A stretch of DNA of 64,000 nt, from assembly GCA_029251165.1 (NCBI GenBank), contig JAQXDW010000014.1, forward strand, positions 51,271-115,270, in the 5' to 3' direction. The notes under the pieces are model-generated. The model was not told the DNA's origin, did not search any database, and was given only the letters and a program-made list of their open reading frames with translations. This DNA comes from Myxococcota bacterium (lineage in GTDB: Bacteria > Myxococcota_A > UBA796). How positions within the stretch are numbered: position 1 is the stretch's first letter; every line of letters begins with the position of its first letter. Both the position numbers and the translations under genes were made by a program. Shown here one piece after another: positions 49,093-59,001 of this stretch.

Positions 49093-50004
49093 ATGAGCGG
49101 TGTTCAATTGGTGCGGGCGAGCAGCGTGAGCTGGGTGGTGCTCGGGCTCTTGGGGGGATGCTGGCAGGATGAGCCTGCGAGCTCGGAGTCCAATGCACCC
49201 GCAGCGGCCCCCGCTGGGGTCATGATCGAGGCGAAGAGCTGCACCTCGGCAGCCACCGCGCTGCCGTCTGGGTGGTCGGAGACGCTGGTCGCTGCGGGGA
49301 TGACCAAGTGCGTGATGCCGTTTGGGATCATCATCGCAGCAGACGCAGCGGTTCCCGACAGCTACATCAACCAGGCCGCGCGCATTGTCGCGGAGGTGGT
49401 CGATCCAGACAGGGACGGCGTCGCCAACGACCCCGCCGTGCTGAATTACATGGCCAACGGCGCCCACGTCTGGCTGCCGATGCCCGCGGATGAAGATGAC
49501 TGGTCGCGCGGCACCGAGCAGGCGCTGGAGGAGGCCCTCGGCTCGTATGGGATCATGATCCCCGAGTGGTGGATGGGAGACTTCACAGAAGACGGCCCCG
49601 ATGAGCATGCGCTGGCGGTGATGGTCGAGGAGATCATCCACGCCTTCACGCAGTTTGGCTATGGGCTCGCATACCCGACGGTGTTCGGGGTCAACGACTG
49701 GACCTCCGTGATCGCTCAGGAGACCCAGGCTGCCCAGTGTGCGTGGTGGCAGCATCCAGAGAACAGCTGCCCTGGCAGTCCCTCTGAGGGGGGCGACTGC
49801 TCCTCGCCAAGCTGTGATGTGTCCGAGTTCTACCAGCAGGTGGTCGTGATGCGGGCTGGGATGACTCCGGGGTGGCTGGGGATCGGCTTTCCCGACGACG
49901 CAGCCAGCTTAGAGAAGAAGCTCAGCGATGAGCTCAAGGCTGCGATCGACAACCCTGACCACAACCAGCTCCGGCAACCCCTCAGCTTCAAGTACCCCAA
50001 CTGA
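49093..50004 (+). CDS. Lipoprotein of unknown function with normal-length signal
   Basis: The 303-residue protein has a conventional lipoprotein signal (MSGVQLVRASSVSWVVLGLLGGC, Cys23), unlike most lipoproteins here. The mature part contains a DPDRDGVAND segment (calcium-binding-like), a pair of regions with Trp (GIMIPEWWMGDF) and an alpha-helical stretch VEEIIHAFTQFGYG. No HExxH metalloprotease motif is present. Cysteines cluster in the C-terminal third (CAWWQHPENSC, CSSPSC). No family is recognised. It has an Asp/Glu-rich, outward-facing character and probably sits on the outer membrane. Confidence 0.6.
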   Translation: MSGVQLVRASSVSWVVLGLLGGCWQDEPASSESNAPAAAPAGVMIEAKSCTSAATALPSGWSETLVAAGMTKCVMPFGIIIAADAAVPDSYINQAARIVAEVVDPDRDGVANDPAVLNYMANGAHVWLPMPADEDDWSRGTEQALEEALGSYGIMIPEWWMGDFTEDGPDEHALAVMVEEIIHAFTQFGYGLAYPTVFGVNDWTSVIAQETQAAQCAWWQHPENSCPGSPSEGGDCSSPSCDVSEFYQQVVVMRAGMTPGWLGIGFPDDAASLEKKLSDELKAAIDNPDHNQLRQPLSFKYPN

Positions 50005-50300
50005 CGCCAGCGCGGTGTGACGGGTGGCTCGACACTCACCTGGGTAGTCGAGGCGTGGTGTGTGCTGGGTGAGCAGCGAGGCCCACGGAGGGCCAGGAGA
50101 GTCGAGGTTGTGCAGGGAGCACCCACAGCCTCGCGGCGGTGGGGGGCCATGGGCACACCGTGGAGTCGCTTGTGCCATCGCATGCCATGAAGGTGTCGGG
50201 ACAATTCAGGAAGATTGTCCTCACCCCTAAAGTCTCTGCGACAATTTTCCGTACCCACCTCTACTGATGTCAATCCACACATACGGCACTGGAGCTGAAA

Positions 50301-50402
50301 ATGAATCCCAACGCTGAGACCACTGATCTCAATCAGCCAATCGACTGGGAGCTCCTCCCGGATGTCACACATCTTCTGGAGGATGCGGCCGACCCGGCTT
50401 GA
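50301..50402 (+). CDS. Possible small peptide gene, 33 aa
   Basis: This ATG frame encodes a 33-residue acidic peptide beginning MNPNAETTDLNQPIDWELL. A GGAG site lies at good spacing upstream. No homologue or function is known. Acidic composition and a short length mean it could equally be chance; it is included because the ribosome binding site is unusually good for this intergenic region. Confidence 0.3.
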   Translation: MNPNAETTDLNQPIDWELLPDVTHLLEDAADPA

Positions 50403-50456
50403 GGGGCTGTCTTGACATGATTACTCCTCCCGGTGGAACTGAATAAAAAAGGAACA

Positions 50457-51039
50457 GTGAACCGTTTCGTCGTGCTTGTCTGCGTAGTGCCCGGTTGTTC
50501 GTCGGGCAGTGCTGAGATCGCTGACGGGGACGCGAGTGTAGACCCTGCGCTCGACGCCAGTCTCGTAGAGACTGATAAAAGCCCGCTGAAGTGGAGTGTG
50601 CTGGCAGCGGTATATGGTGTCTACAGTCAGCATCTGTAGATGGTGACCCCTGTGGACTCGTTGAGACCGAAGACACTGAGCGTTTATACCGAACTTTCGA
50701 GGGCTTCCTTTTGCGATCCTTCACCGTGGTCGGAGATGAGGGATCGTTTACCATCACCGTCGACAGTTACGGCGTGAAACCCCCGTGTAGTGCTCGCTCA
50801 GAGGCGATGAGTTCTCCTGCGACCTACAGGCTGTGCGCCCGTTTGGTGTCGGCGAAGAGAGCTGGGAGTACCCAATTGCGTTCAGCGGAATTGTGGTCGA
50901 CTTCGAGACGCTCCGTGGTGAAGCACTCGTGAGCTATTCTGGGCTGGGTGGGTACAAGGATGAGGTCGCGGATGCCGAGCTCGACGTCGTTGATCGCTCC
51001 AGCCGTCTCACGCTCGAGTCCTCACTCGGCGCGTTCTGA
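50457..51039 (+). pseudogene. Frameshifted lipoprotein gene, ~190 aa if repaired
   Basis: A continuous protein can be traced through three frames. The first runs from GTG 50457 (MNRFVVLVCVVPGC, lipobox) to TAG at 50637-50639. The second carries the reading from about 50600 through VDGDPCGLVETEDTERLY and FTITVDSYGVKPPC. The third takes over near 50790 and ends GDEFSCDLQAVRPFGVGEES to 51039. The joins preserve sensible composition. Two single-base indels (or sequencing errors) would explain it. As it stands the gene is broken. The 5' ribosome binding site is AAGGA. Confidence 0.6.
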
Positions 51040-51201
51040 TCCCCGGACCTCTCCGCTTCTGCTCTCCGTCGTGGGAGCATGGTGCGCCGGTGAGTCGTCC
51101 TGATCTCCTGGGGCGAGCTGGCACCGAGACCGCGAGAATGACATCCGCTTACGAATCTTCGCGCGCTTCAGCCGTCTCAGCAGCCAGAGCGGGAGGGGGC
51201 G

Positions 51202-52722
51202 ATGCGGATTCTTCGGGTGGCGCTGTTGGCTGGAATTCCAGTGGTCGGTCTGGCTGCGGGTCCGCTGCTGGATCGCATCGGATCGCCACGCGAGCCGGTC
51301 ACCGCCACGATGACAGGGCCGGCGATGGCAATCTCCGGGAATCCGGCACGGGCCGCAGCCCTGGCGGCGGCTCTGGACGGGCTGTCCGGACGCGTCACGC
51401 TTCAGGCTGTGCGCTGCGCTGAGGCCCTTGAGGCCGAGGCGGGGTCGGCTCACCGCGGCGTCAGAGTCTACCGCCCCAACAACCCTGAGCATGTCGCGGC
51501 GAGCGAGGTCTCTCAGCGAGAGTCTGCGCTGCTGGCATCGCTGGAGGACGAAGCCGCTGTGGTGTCGGCAGAGATCGCGGGGCTGTCTGCGCAGCACGCC
51601 TCGGAGACGGAGCGGCTCGCCGGGCTCACGCGGCAGGAGGCTGCTGTGCAGGCGGACTGGGCGCACGCATCCGCTGCGACCGTGGAGGCTGCCGATCGGG
51701 TCACGAGGTCTATGGCGGCCGCCGATCAGCTTGATCGTCGGGCGGCAAGCCGTGATGGGCTCTACAGAGAGATTGCGGACCTCCAGGCGCGCCTGCCCCG
51801 ACTTCAGGCTGCCGCCGATGGGGCGCGTGTCGTGGCGGAAGCGGTCGATCTCGACGACATCCAGCAGGAGTCAGCACGGGCCACCGGGCTAGTCGAGGCA
51901 AAGCAGCGCGGTGTACAGGCGGCGCGTCAGCAGCTCAAGCGGTCTCGCCAGGGCGGCGATGTCGAGTCGGCTCGCGCTGCGCTCAGGGAGGCCCAAGCGC
52001 AGCGATCTCGGGCAGAAGATCGGCTGTCGATCTCCCTCGCAGCAGTCATCTCTGCACAGAAGGATCTCGCGCGCATGGAGGCCGCCCGCCGTGACCTCCT
52101 CCATGCCTCCACTGCACTCCGCAGCGCCCAGGACGAGCTCTCGGCTGCTCCGGGGCACTGTGCGATCCTGTCGGCTGAGGCGGACAAGCTGCCCAGGCTG
52201 GAGCGAAAGCACAGCCACCGGGCGGCCGAGGAGCAGAGCGCGCGGGTTGCGCTGGATCGTGTCGCTGCATTGAGTCGTCAGCAGTCTGAGGTGCAGACGG
52301 CCTCCGTCGAGGCCCTTCGTGCCCAGGAGCATGCCCTCGCCGCGCTCACTGCGGGCATCGCCGCGCAGGCCCAGCAGGTCTCGCTGTCCGTGGAGACGCT
52401 CTCCAGCATCCCCGCCCGGCTGCCGAGGACCCCGCGTGGCGACGAGGGTGCTCTGATCGAGACCTGGACCCGGACCTGCGAGGTCTCCGCTCATGTTCAG
52501 TGGACCGATGCGGCTGGTGTGCCGCAGCAGGAGCACCTCACCCAGCGCGCGGTGATCGCCGATGTCGGCAGTCCAGAGGGGCAGGAAGCTGCCCATGGCG
52601 TGGGGCAGGGGGCTTACCCGCTGGACGACGACGCGCTGACCCGACAAGCGGACCGTGCCCTGGCCGATGACATCCGGATGCTGGTTGCCGACGATGTGCT
52701 GGCAAGTCACACCATGCGGTGA
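51202..52722 (+). CDS. Long coiled-coil protein, N-terminal hydrophobic anchor
   Basis: The 506-residue protein starts MRILRVALLAGIPVVGLAAG, a signal-anchor or signal peptide. Residues ~90-400 are almost wholly Ala/Glu/Gln/Arg-rich heptads (e.g. LLASLEDEAAVVSAEIAGL, AQRSRAEDRLSISLAAVISAQ), predicting a long extended coiled coil. The C-terminus is less regular. No enzyme domain is seen. It could be a structural or spacer protein facing the periplasm. ATG 51202 follows a GGGAGGGGGCG site. No obvious partner is adjacent. Confidence 0.75.
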   Translation: MRILRVALLAGIPVVGLAAGPLLDRIGSPREPVTATMTGPAMAISGNPARAAALAAALDGLSGRVTLQAVRCAEALEAEAGSAHRGVRVYRPNNPEHVAASEVSQRESALLASLEDEAAVVSAEIAGLSAQHASETERLAGLTRQEAAVQADWAHASAATVEAADRVTRSMAAADQLDRRAASRDGLYREIADLQARLPRLQAAADGARVVAEAVDLDDIQQESARATGLVEAKQRGVQAARQQLKRSRQGGDVESARAALREAQAQRSRAEDRLSISLAAVISAQKDLARMEAARRDLLHASTALRSAQDELSAAPGHCAILSAEADKLPRLERKHSHRAAEEQSARVALDRVAALSRQQSEVQTASVEALRAQEHALAALTAGIAAQAQQVSLSVETLSSIPARLPRTPRGDEGALIETWTRTCEVSAHVQWTDAAGVPQQEHLTQRAVIADVGSPEGQEAAHGVGQGAYPLDDDALTRQADRALADDIRMLVADDVLASHTMR

Positions 52723-52861
52723 TGCCCGGCAGCCACACAGCGGCGCACCCTGCCACCGCGCCGCCGACCTCATGGGCTGGCTCCGCCGAGTTGCTGGCGA
52801 TGCCCATGGCCGCTCGCCGTGCCCGGTGGTGTGATGGTCGCGGTGATGCCGCTGCCCGGAG

Positions 52862-54604
52862 TCAGATCGAGATGCTGCCCTCGCGGAAGTCGCTGTCGGC
52901 GAGGTGGACGTTGATGCAGACCGGCGTCCCGGCTGCTGAGAGCCGCTTGGCCTCCGCGATGACCTCGGGAATGTCAGCAGGGTCAGTCAGCAGGAAGCCC
53001 TTGCCGCCGTAGCCCTCGGCGACGGTGTGGTAGGCGGTGCGCAGCAGGGTGGTGCCGACGTCGTCGCCGAGCAGGGTGACCTGGTCCCGGGCGATCTGGT
53101 GCCAGGAGGCGTCGGTGCCGATGACCGCGATCGGCGCGTACCCGAGGCGGATGTAGGTGTCGAACTCCGCGAGGCTGTAGGCGGAGGAGCCGTCTCCGTA
53201 CAGCAGCCAGATCTCGGCATCGGGGCGGACGCTGGCCGCACCGACCGCGAATCCACCGCCGACACCCAGCGTGCCGAACACGCCAGGGTCCAGCCAGGAC
53301 AGCGGCTTGCGGGGGCGCACGATGTAGGCACCGGTCGCCACGAAGTCTCCGCCGTCGACGATGAGGATGGAGTCGTCGGCGAGGTGCTCCTCGATGTGGA
53401 GGAACAGGTGGACCGGATCGACTCGGGGACCGACGCGGACTTCCTTGGCGGCGATCTCGGCGTCTCGGGCATCCTCTCGCTCCTTGAGCGTGGCGAGCCA
53501 GTCTGGTCGCTCGGCGGGGTTGACCCGACCGCTGAGCGCGATGAGGAACCGACCGGGGTGGTCGAGCACCGCCTGAGTGGGCTTGCGGTTCTTCTTCAGC
53601 GCGCTGGGGTCGAGGTTGACCGAGATGAGGGTGGCCTTCTTGTTGATCTTCTGGCCGTAGCCCATGCGGAAGTCGAACGGGAAGCCCGCGACGAGAACCA
53701 CGTCGGCCTCACGCAGGGCCTTGCTGCGCTTGTGACGGAACTGAACCGCGCTGCGGCGTCCGAGCAGTCCGCGCGCAGATCCGCCGAGGAACGCGGGGAT
53801 GCCCATCGCCTTGACCGCCACGGCGAGGTCATCGGCTTCTGCCGGGGTCATGTTGACCATCGCCTGGCTTCCAATGACCAGCACCGGCTTCTTCGCGCCG
53901 GAGAGCGCAGCAGCGGCCTCACCCACCGCGCTCTTGGAGGTGGTGCTCTGTGGGCGCAGCGGCATCCGGGGGACTGGGAGGTGCGGCATGTGGAACTGGT
54001 GCTTGAGGTAGCCCTTGAGCGCGGCCTGTGCGACGGTGCCGACCGCCCCCTTCATGGCCTCGACGCCTGACTCCTTCATGTACCACTCCGCAACGATCTC
54101 CTCGGGGTAGAGGATGTCGACGGGGACCTCCAGGAACACCGGCCCCGGCACCCCCTCGGCGGCGACCTTGAAGGCATGCTCCAGGGTCGGGACGATGTCC
54201 TTGATCTTGGTGATCCGGGTACACCACTTGGTCACGGACTCCATCAGCGACATCTGGTCGATGTCCTGAAGCGAGCCGCGCCCTCGGAGCGCTGTCGCGG
54301 TCGCACCGCCGAAGATGATCATCGGCTGCTGCGCCATCTGCGCGTTCTTGACTGCGGTCATGGTGTTGGTCACGCCCGGTCCGGCGGTGACCGCACAGAC
54401 GCCGGGGATGCCGGTCATCCGGGAGGCGGCGTCTGCCGCGAAGGCTGCGGAGGCTTCGTCGCGGACATCGACGATGGAGAGTCCGTGGGACTTCGCACCG
54501 GTCAGGATCGGAGAGATGTGGCCGCCGCAGAGGGTGTAGACGCACTTCACGCCGTGTGCAGCGAGGATCTCGCCGATGATCGAGCCGCCGTGGGGATGGT
54601 TCAT
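52862..54604 (-). CDS. ThDP-dependent 2-hydroxyacyl-CoA lyase 2 / ILVBL-like
   Basis: The 580-residue protein has the three-domain ThDP fold: N-terminal [19 protein letters not shown] with the catalytic Glu, central domain with LVIGSQAM, and C-terminal ThDP-binding [17 protein letters not shown]. The end ([11 protein letters not shown], then [11 protein letters not shown] earlier, and DFREGSISI last) closely follows human ILVBL (HACL2), which cleaves 2-hydroxyacyl-CoAs, rather than acetolactate synthase. The metal motif Asn is replaced by a TDASW variant. The gene is downstream of, and on the same strand as, a TetR regulator (40-bp gap), a likely operon. ATG 54604 has GGAG upstream. Confidence 0.85.
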   Translation of the reverse strand: MNHPHGGSIIGEILAAHGVKCVYTLCGGHISPILTGAKSHGLSIVDVRDEASAAFAADAASRMTGIPGVCAVTAGPGVTNTMTAVKNAQMAQQPMIIFGGATATALRGRGSLQDIDQMSLMESVTKWCTRITKIKDIVPTLEHAFKVAAEGVPGPVFLEVPVDILYPEEIVAEWYMKESGVEAMKGAVGTVAQAALKGYLKHQFHMPHLPVPRMPLRPQSTTSKSAVGEAAAALSGAKKPVLVIGSQAMVNMTPAEADDLAVAVKAMGIPAFLGGSARGLLGRRSAVQFRHKRSKALREADVVLVAGFPFDFRMGYGQKINKKATLISVNLDPSALKKNRKPTQAVLDHPGRFLIALSGRVNPAERPDWLATLKEREDARDAEIAAKEVRVGPRVDPVHLFLHIEEHLADDSILIVDGGDFVATGAYIVRPRKPLSWLDPGVFGTLGVGGGFAVGAASVRPDAEIWLLYGDGSSAYSLAEFDTYIRLGYAPIAVIGTDASWHQIARDQVTLLGDDVGTTLLRTAYHTVAEGYGGKGFLLTDPADIPEVIAEAKRLSAAGTPVCINVHLADSDFREGSISI

Positions 54605-54643
54605 GTTCGGTTCTCCAGAATGAGGGCTCGTGGTGGGAGCGTG

Positions 54644-55246
54644 CTAGGGCAGGGCGCTGTGGATGTCGGTGGTCCAGCCCTGCGCGATGGAGGCATCGAT
54701 CAGCGGGCCGGCGAGCTGGGTGAGGAGGCTGCTGAGGCGAGCGGGAGAGGGGTCCGGGAGGCGGCCAGACCACACCTCGACTCCGAGACCGTGGACCACG
54801 ACGCTCACCCGGCCAACCAGCGCGAACCGCTCGGCATCGGAGAGGGCGGCGTAGCGGGGATGCTCTGCCATGCGGGCAGCCAGCATCCGGCGGATCGGCC
54901 CCCACTTGAAGTGGTAGCGGTGGTGGGTGAGGAACAGCGCCTCGTACAGCCGGGGCTCGTCGGCAGCAAACCGAACCCAGCCCAGGCCGACAGCGAGCAG
55001 GGGATCGAGGTCCGTGATGCTGCGCGCAGCCTCCTCAATGGCTGCCACAAAGGCTGCGATGATGCGATCAAGGAGCGCCTCGTGGAGCGCCTCCATGGAG
55101 GCAAAGCGGGTGAACACCGGAGCGGTAGAGCAGCCGAGCTGGCTGGCGACAGCCCGCGCGCTGATCGCGGCGATGCCCTGCACGCGGGTCAAATCAATCG
55201 CGGCATCTAAGACGCGCTCTCGGCTGAAGCGGGTGCGGGGGGGCAT
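54644..55246 (-). CDS. TetR-family regulator of the HACL2-like gene
   Basis: The 200-residue protein has a TetR HTH at residues ~8-55 (RVLDAAIDLTRVQGIAAISA, RAVASQLGCSTAPVFTRF). The C-terminal helical domain is of usual length. It is transcribed toward the ThDP enzyme gene and is its probable regulator. A near-palindrome cgttatgtaacg lies 23 bp upstream of its start. It is divergent from the Fur-regulated imelysin operon; the two promoters share the same intergenic region. Confidence 0.88.
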   Translation of the reverse strand: MPPRTRFSRERVLDAAIDLTRVQGIAAISARAVASQLGCSTAPVFTRFASMEALHEALLDRIIAAFVAAIEEAARSITDLDPLLAVGLGWVRFAADEPRLYEALFLTHHRYHFKWGPIRRMLAARMAEHPRYAALSDAERFALVGRVSVVVHGLGVEVWSGRLPDPSPARLSSLLTQLAGPLIDASIAQGWTTDIHSALP

Positions 55247-55268
55247 GGTCGGCTCCGGGTGAATCGGT

Positions 55269-55280
55269 CGTTATGTAACG
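55269..55280. promoter_or_regulatory. Candidate TetR operator cgttatgtaacg
   Basis: cgtta and taacg are perfect inverted copies around a central tg, 23-34 bp upstream of the tetR ATG at 55246. Position and symmetry suit autoregulation of the regulator/ThDP-enzyme unit. No second copy was seen. Confidence 0.4.
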
Positions 55281-55412
55281 GGCGTTGTCTAATGAGGCCA
55301 GACCGGTCCAGCAGCGAGCAGAGCCCCGCAAGGCGACACCGCAAATGCGGTCTGTAGTGCGTGCGCTTGCCAGGCGCAGTGGGCGGTTGATTTTGAGTAT
55401 TTTATTGATCTT

Positions 55413-55431
55413 GATAATCATTATCATTATC
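55413..55431 (+). promoter_or_regulatory. Fur box upstream of the imelysin operon
   Basis: gataatcattatcattatc matches the 19-bp Fur consensus gataatgataatcattatc in the hexamer pattern, with only the central orientation differing. It is embedded in an AT-rich region (ttttgagtattttattgatct) 35 bp before the imelysin ATG at 55466. Iron-replete Fur should repress the four-gene operon. Confidence 0.9.
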
Positions 55432-55465
55432 AATTGGGCCGCTATTCACCACCCAGGATCTCCTC

Positions 55466-56611
<1,146 letters not shown>

Positions 56612-56614
56612 CGC

Positions 56615-57979
56615 ATGATCCTCCTCCTCTCCCTCGGCTGTCGGGTCGATGATCCAATGGGCTCCGTGCTCATCGACGGCGAGTGGCTGCCGGGTGGAGA
56701 GGCTGGGACCAACACCCTGCTCGGTGGCAGCAATTCATTCATCATGCCGATGCCCGGCCTGAGTGCAGCGCACGAGCAGCAATTCTACAGCGGCAACAGC
56801 TACTTCAACCAGTCCTGGGTCGAGGCTCCGGCGAGCACCGATGCCCGCGATGGTCTCGGACCGTTCTTCAACGCCCGCTCCTGCTCGACCTGCCACTTCA
56901 AGGACGGTCGCGCTGCCCCCACCGACGACAGCGTGGTCCCGTTCTCTGGCCTGCTGCTGCGTCTGTCGGTCTCTGGCCCGGACGGTCCGGTGCCGGATCC
57001 GATCTACGGCGGCCAGCTCCAGGACATCGCCAGCCCGGGGCTGACCCCGGAGCTCACCCCTCGGGTGACCTGGCAGGAGCGCACCGGCTCCTACCCAGAC
57101 GGCACACCCTACGCCCTCCTCGTGCCGGCCTACCACCTCGACGCACCGGCCCATGGACCGCTCTCGACCGATCTGATGATCTCTCCCCGGCTCCCGCCGC
57201 AGGTCATCGGGCTCGGGCTTCTGGAGGCGATCCCGGCCAGCGACCTTGCTGCGCTGGCTGACCCGGACGATGCTGACGGTGATGGCATCTCCGGTCGCAT
57301 TCCCTGGGGGGTGGATCCGGTGAGCGGCGAGGTCGTTCACCGTCGAATGGGCTGGAAGGCTGACAGCGCCGGGGTGGTTGCTCAGGTTGCCGGTGCCCTG
57401 GCTGCGGACATGGGGCTGACCAGCACGCTGCGCCCGCTCGATGACTGCACTTCGGGCCAGCCGGAGTGCCTCGCGGAGCCTGCGGGTGGTGAGCCGGAGG
57501 TCTCCGACACCATCTTCGAGCGCCTCGTCACCTACACCCGCAGCGTCGCGGTCCCTGCCCGCCGCAATTGGGACGATCCGGATGTCCTCGCGGGTCGCTC
57601 GCTGTTCTCGGAGGTTCAGTGTGATGGCTGCCACGTCGCGGACTTCACCACCAGTGCATTCGCGCCCCTGCCGGAACTCTCAGATCAGCACATCTGGCCG
57701 TACTCCGACCTGCTCCTGCACGACATGGGGCCGGACCTGGCCGATGATCGGCCCGTCGGTGCGGCCAGCGGACGAGAGTGGCGGACCCGACCGCTGTGGG
57801 GCATCGGCCTGCTGGAGGTGGTCAACGGCCACACCCGCCTGATGCATGACGGTCGCGCCGATGGGGTGGCCGAGGCGATCCTCTGGCATGGGGGAGAGGC
57901 GGCGGCCTCCCGAGATCGGTTTATGGCGCTGTCTGCTGGAGAGCGTGCGCAGCTGGTCGCTTTTGTGGAGGATTTATGA
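56615..57979 (+). CDS. Dihaem oxidoreductase / thiol oxidoreductase-like lipoprotein (DHOR)
   Basis: The 454-residue product begins MILLLSLGC (Cys9, ultrashort lipobox), 3 bp after the imelysin stop. It has two c-type haem sites: CSTCH (C90-H94) in FFNARSCSTCHFKDGR and CDGCH (about residue 335) in SEVQCDGCHVADF. The size and two CxxCH motifs are those of the DUF1111/DHOR proteins commonly found next to imelysins (IrpA/IrpB pairs). It is probably a periplasmic electron-transfer partner of the imelysin system. The stop overlaps the next start (atga). Confidence 0.92.
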   Translation: MILLLSLGCRVDDPMGSVLIDGEWLPGGEAGTNTLLGGSNSFIMPMPGLSAAHEQQFYSGNSYFNQSWVEAPASTDARDGLGPFFNARSCSTCHFKDGRAAPTDDSVVPFSGLLLRLSVSGPDGPVPDPIYGGQLQDIASPGLTPELTPRVTWQERTGSYPDGTPYALLVPAYHLDAPAHGPLSTDLMISPRLPPQVIGLGLLEAIPASDLAALADPDDADGDGISGRIPWGVDPVSGEVVHRRMGWKADSAGVVAQVAGALAADMGLTSTLRPLDDCTSGQPECLAEPAGGEPEVSDTIFERLVTYTRSVAVPARRNWDDPDVLAGRSLFSEVQCDGCHVADFTTSAFAPLPELSDQHIWPYSDLLLHDMGPDLADDRPVGAASGREWRTRPLWGIGLLEVVNGHTRLMHDGRADGVAEAILWHGGEAAASRDRFMALSAGERAQLVAFVEDL

Positions 57980-59001
57980 TCCTGATGCTTCTCCTGAGCT
58001 GCAGTCGGAGCGGCACCGACACTGCATCGACCCCTCCAGATCGCGCCGAGGCCCTTGCGCGACTCGCGGAGGACTTTGCGCTGGCGAACTACACCGAATT
58101 CGCGCTCCGTGCCGCAGCGCTGTCGGATGCTGCTGCGGTGCTGTGTGCTGCTCCCTCCTCGGCGTCCCTGGTCGCCGCCCGAGAGGCCTGGTGGGACGCC
58201 CGTGCGCCATGGAAGCGCAACGAGATCATCCAGTTCGGCCCGGCGGTGGAGTATCCCGAGCGCCTCGGCCCGAAGCTGGACGACTGGCCGGTCAGCGCAG
58301 ACGCGGTCGAGGCGCTCATCGCCAGCGACACCGCGCTGGACTTCACCCTGATGGGCACCGCGACACGTGGCCTGCCGGTTGTGGAGTACCTGCTGTGGGG
58401 GAGCGGGGAGGCGTCCCTTGCGGTGCTCAGCGATACCCCGAGGCGCTGCGCGGTGCTCGCCGGAGCCGCTGCGGATGTCCACGGCAACGCGGTGATCCTC
58501 TCTTCGGTCTGGCAGGAGGACTGGATGGGTGCGCTGAGCACCCCGACCGACGACGGGCCGTACAGCACCCAGCAGGCGGTGCTCGATGAGTGGGTCAACC
58601 GCATGGTGTTCTCGGTGGAGAACCTCCGGGCGACCCGCCTGGGCAAGCCGCTGGGCGATCTCTCTGGCGGTGAGGTCTTGCCCGACACCCTCGAGTCTCG
58701 CCCCTCCGGTCGCTCCCTGACCGACGCCGCCGATGTCCTCGCGGGTGTCGACGCGGTGTGGCACCTCGGGATCCGGGGGCTGGTCGATGACGACCTCGCC
58801 GAGGGCATCGATGGCCTGCTCGCGACCTCCGCTGCGCGTCTTGCCGCCATCCCCGAGCCGCTGGAGGAAGCCATCGTCCTGGAGCCCGAGGTGGTCGTCT
58901 ACACTCAGGATGCCCTCCAGGCCCTCCAGGTGGCCCTCCAGGTTGACCTCGCCCAGGCCCTTGCCGTGACCATCACCTTCAACGACAACGACGGTGACTG
59001 A
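57976..59001 (+). CDS. Second imelysin-like lipoprotein
   Basis: The 341-residue protein starts MILMLLLSC (Cys9, ultrashort lipobox) in an ATGA overlap with the DHOR gene. It resembles the second imelysin type found in such operons. In the signature position it reads GLPVVEYLLWG, so the His of GxHxxE is replaced by Pro while the Glu is kept. The remaining helical layout is similar to the first imelysin. Loss of the His suggests a different metal or ligand binding. The stop overlaps the start of the HTTM gene by 8 bp. Confidence 0.85.
   Translation: MILMLLLSCSRSGTDTASTPPDRAEALARLAEDFALANYTEFALRAAALSDAAAVLCAAPSSASLVAAREAWWDARAPWKRNEIIQFGPAVEYPERLGPKLDDWPVSADAVEALIASDTALDFTLMGTATRGLPVVEYLLWGSGEASLAVLSDTPRRCAVLAGAAADVHGNAVILSSVWQEDWMGALSTPTDDGPYSTQQAVLDEWVNRMVFSVENLRATRLGKPLGDLSGGEVLPDTLESRPSGRSLTDAADVLAGVDAVWHLGIRGLVDDDLAEGIDGLLATSAARLAAIPEPLEEAIVLEPEVVVYTQDALQALQVALQVDLAQALAVTITFNDNDGD

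Noticed and set aside
49620..49665. Zinc-metalloprotease motif in the lipoprotein at 49093
   Set aside because: The VEEIIHAFTQFG segment lacks the second His of HExxH, so no protease call was made.
53027..55210. Two long plus-strand frames (53027-54070 and 54176-55210)
   Set aside because: Both are antisense to the ThDP enzyme and the TetR gene, which carry intact motifs and starts.
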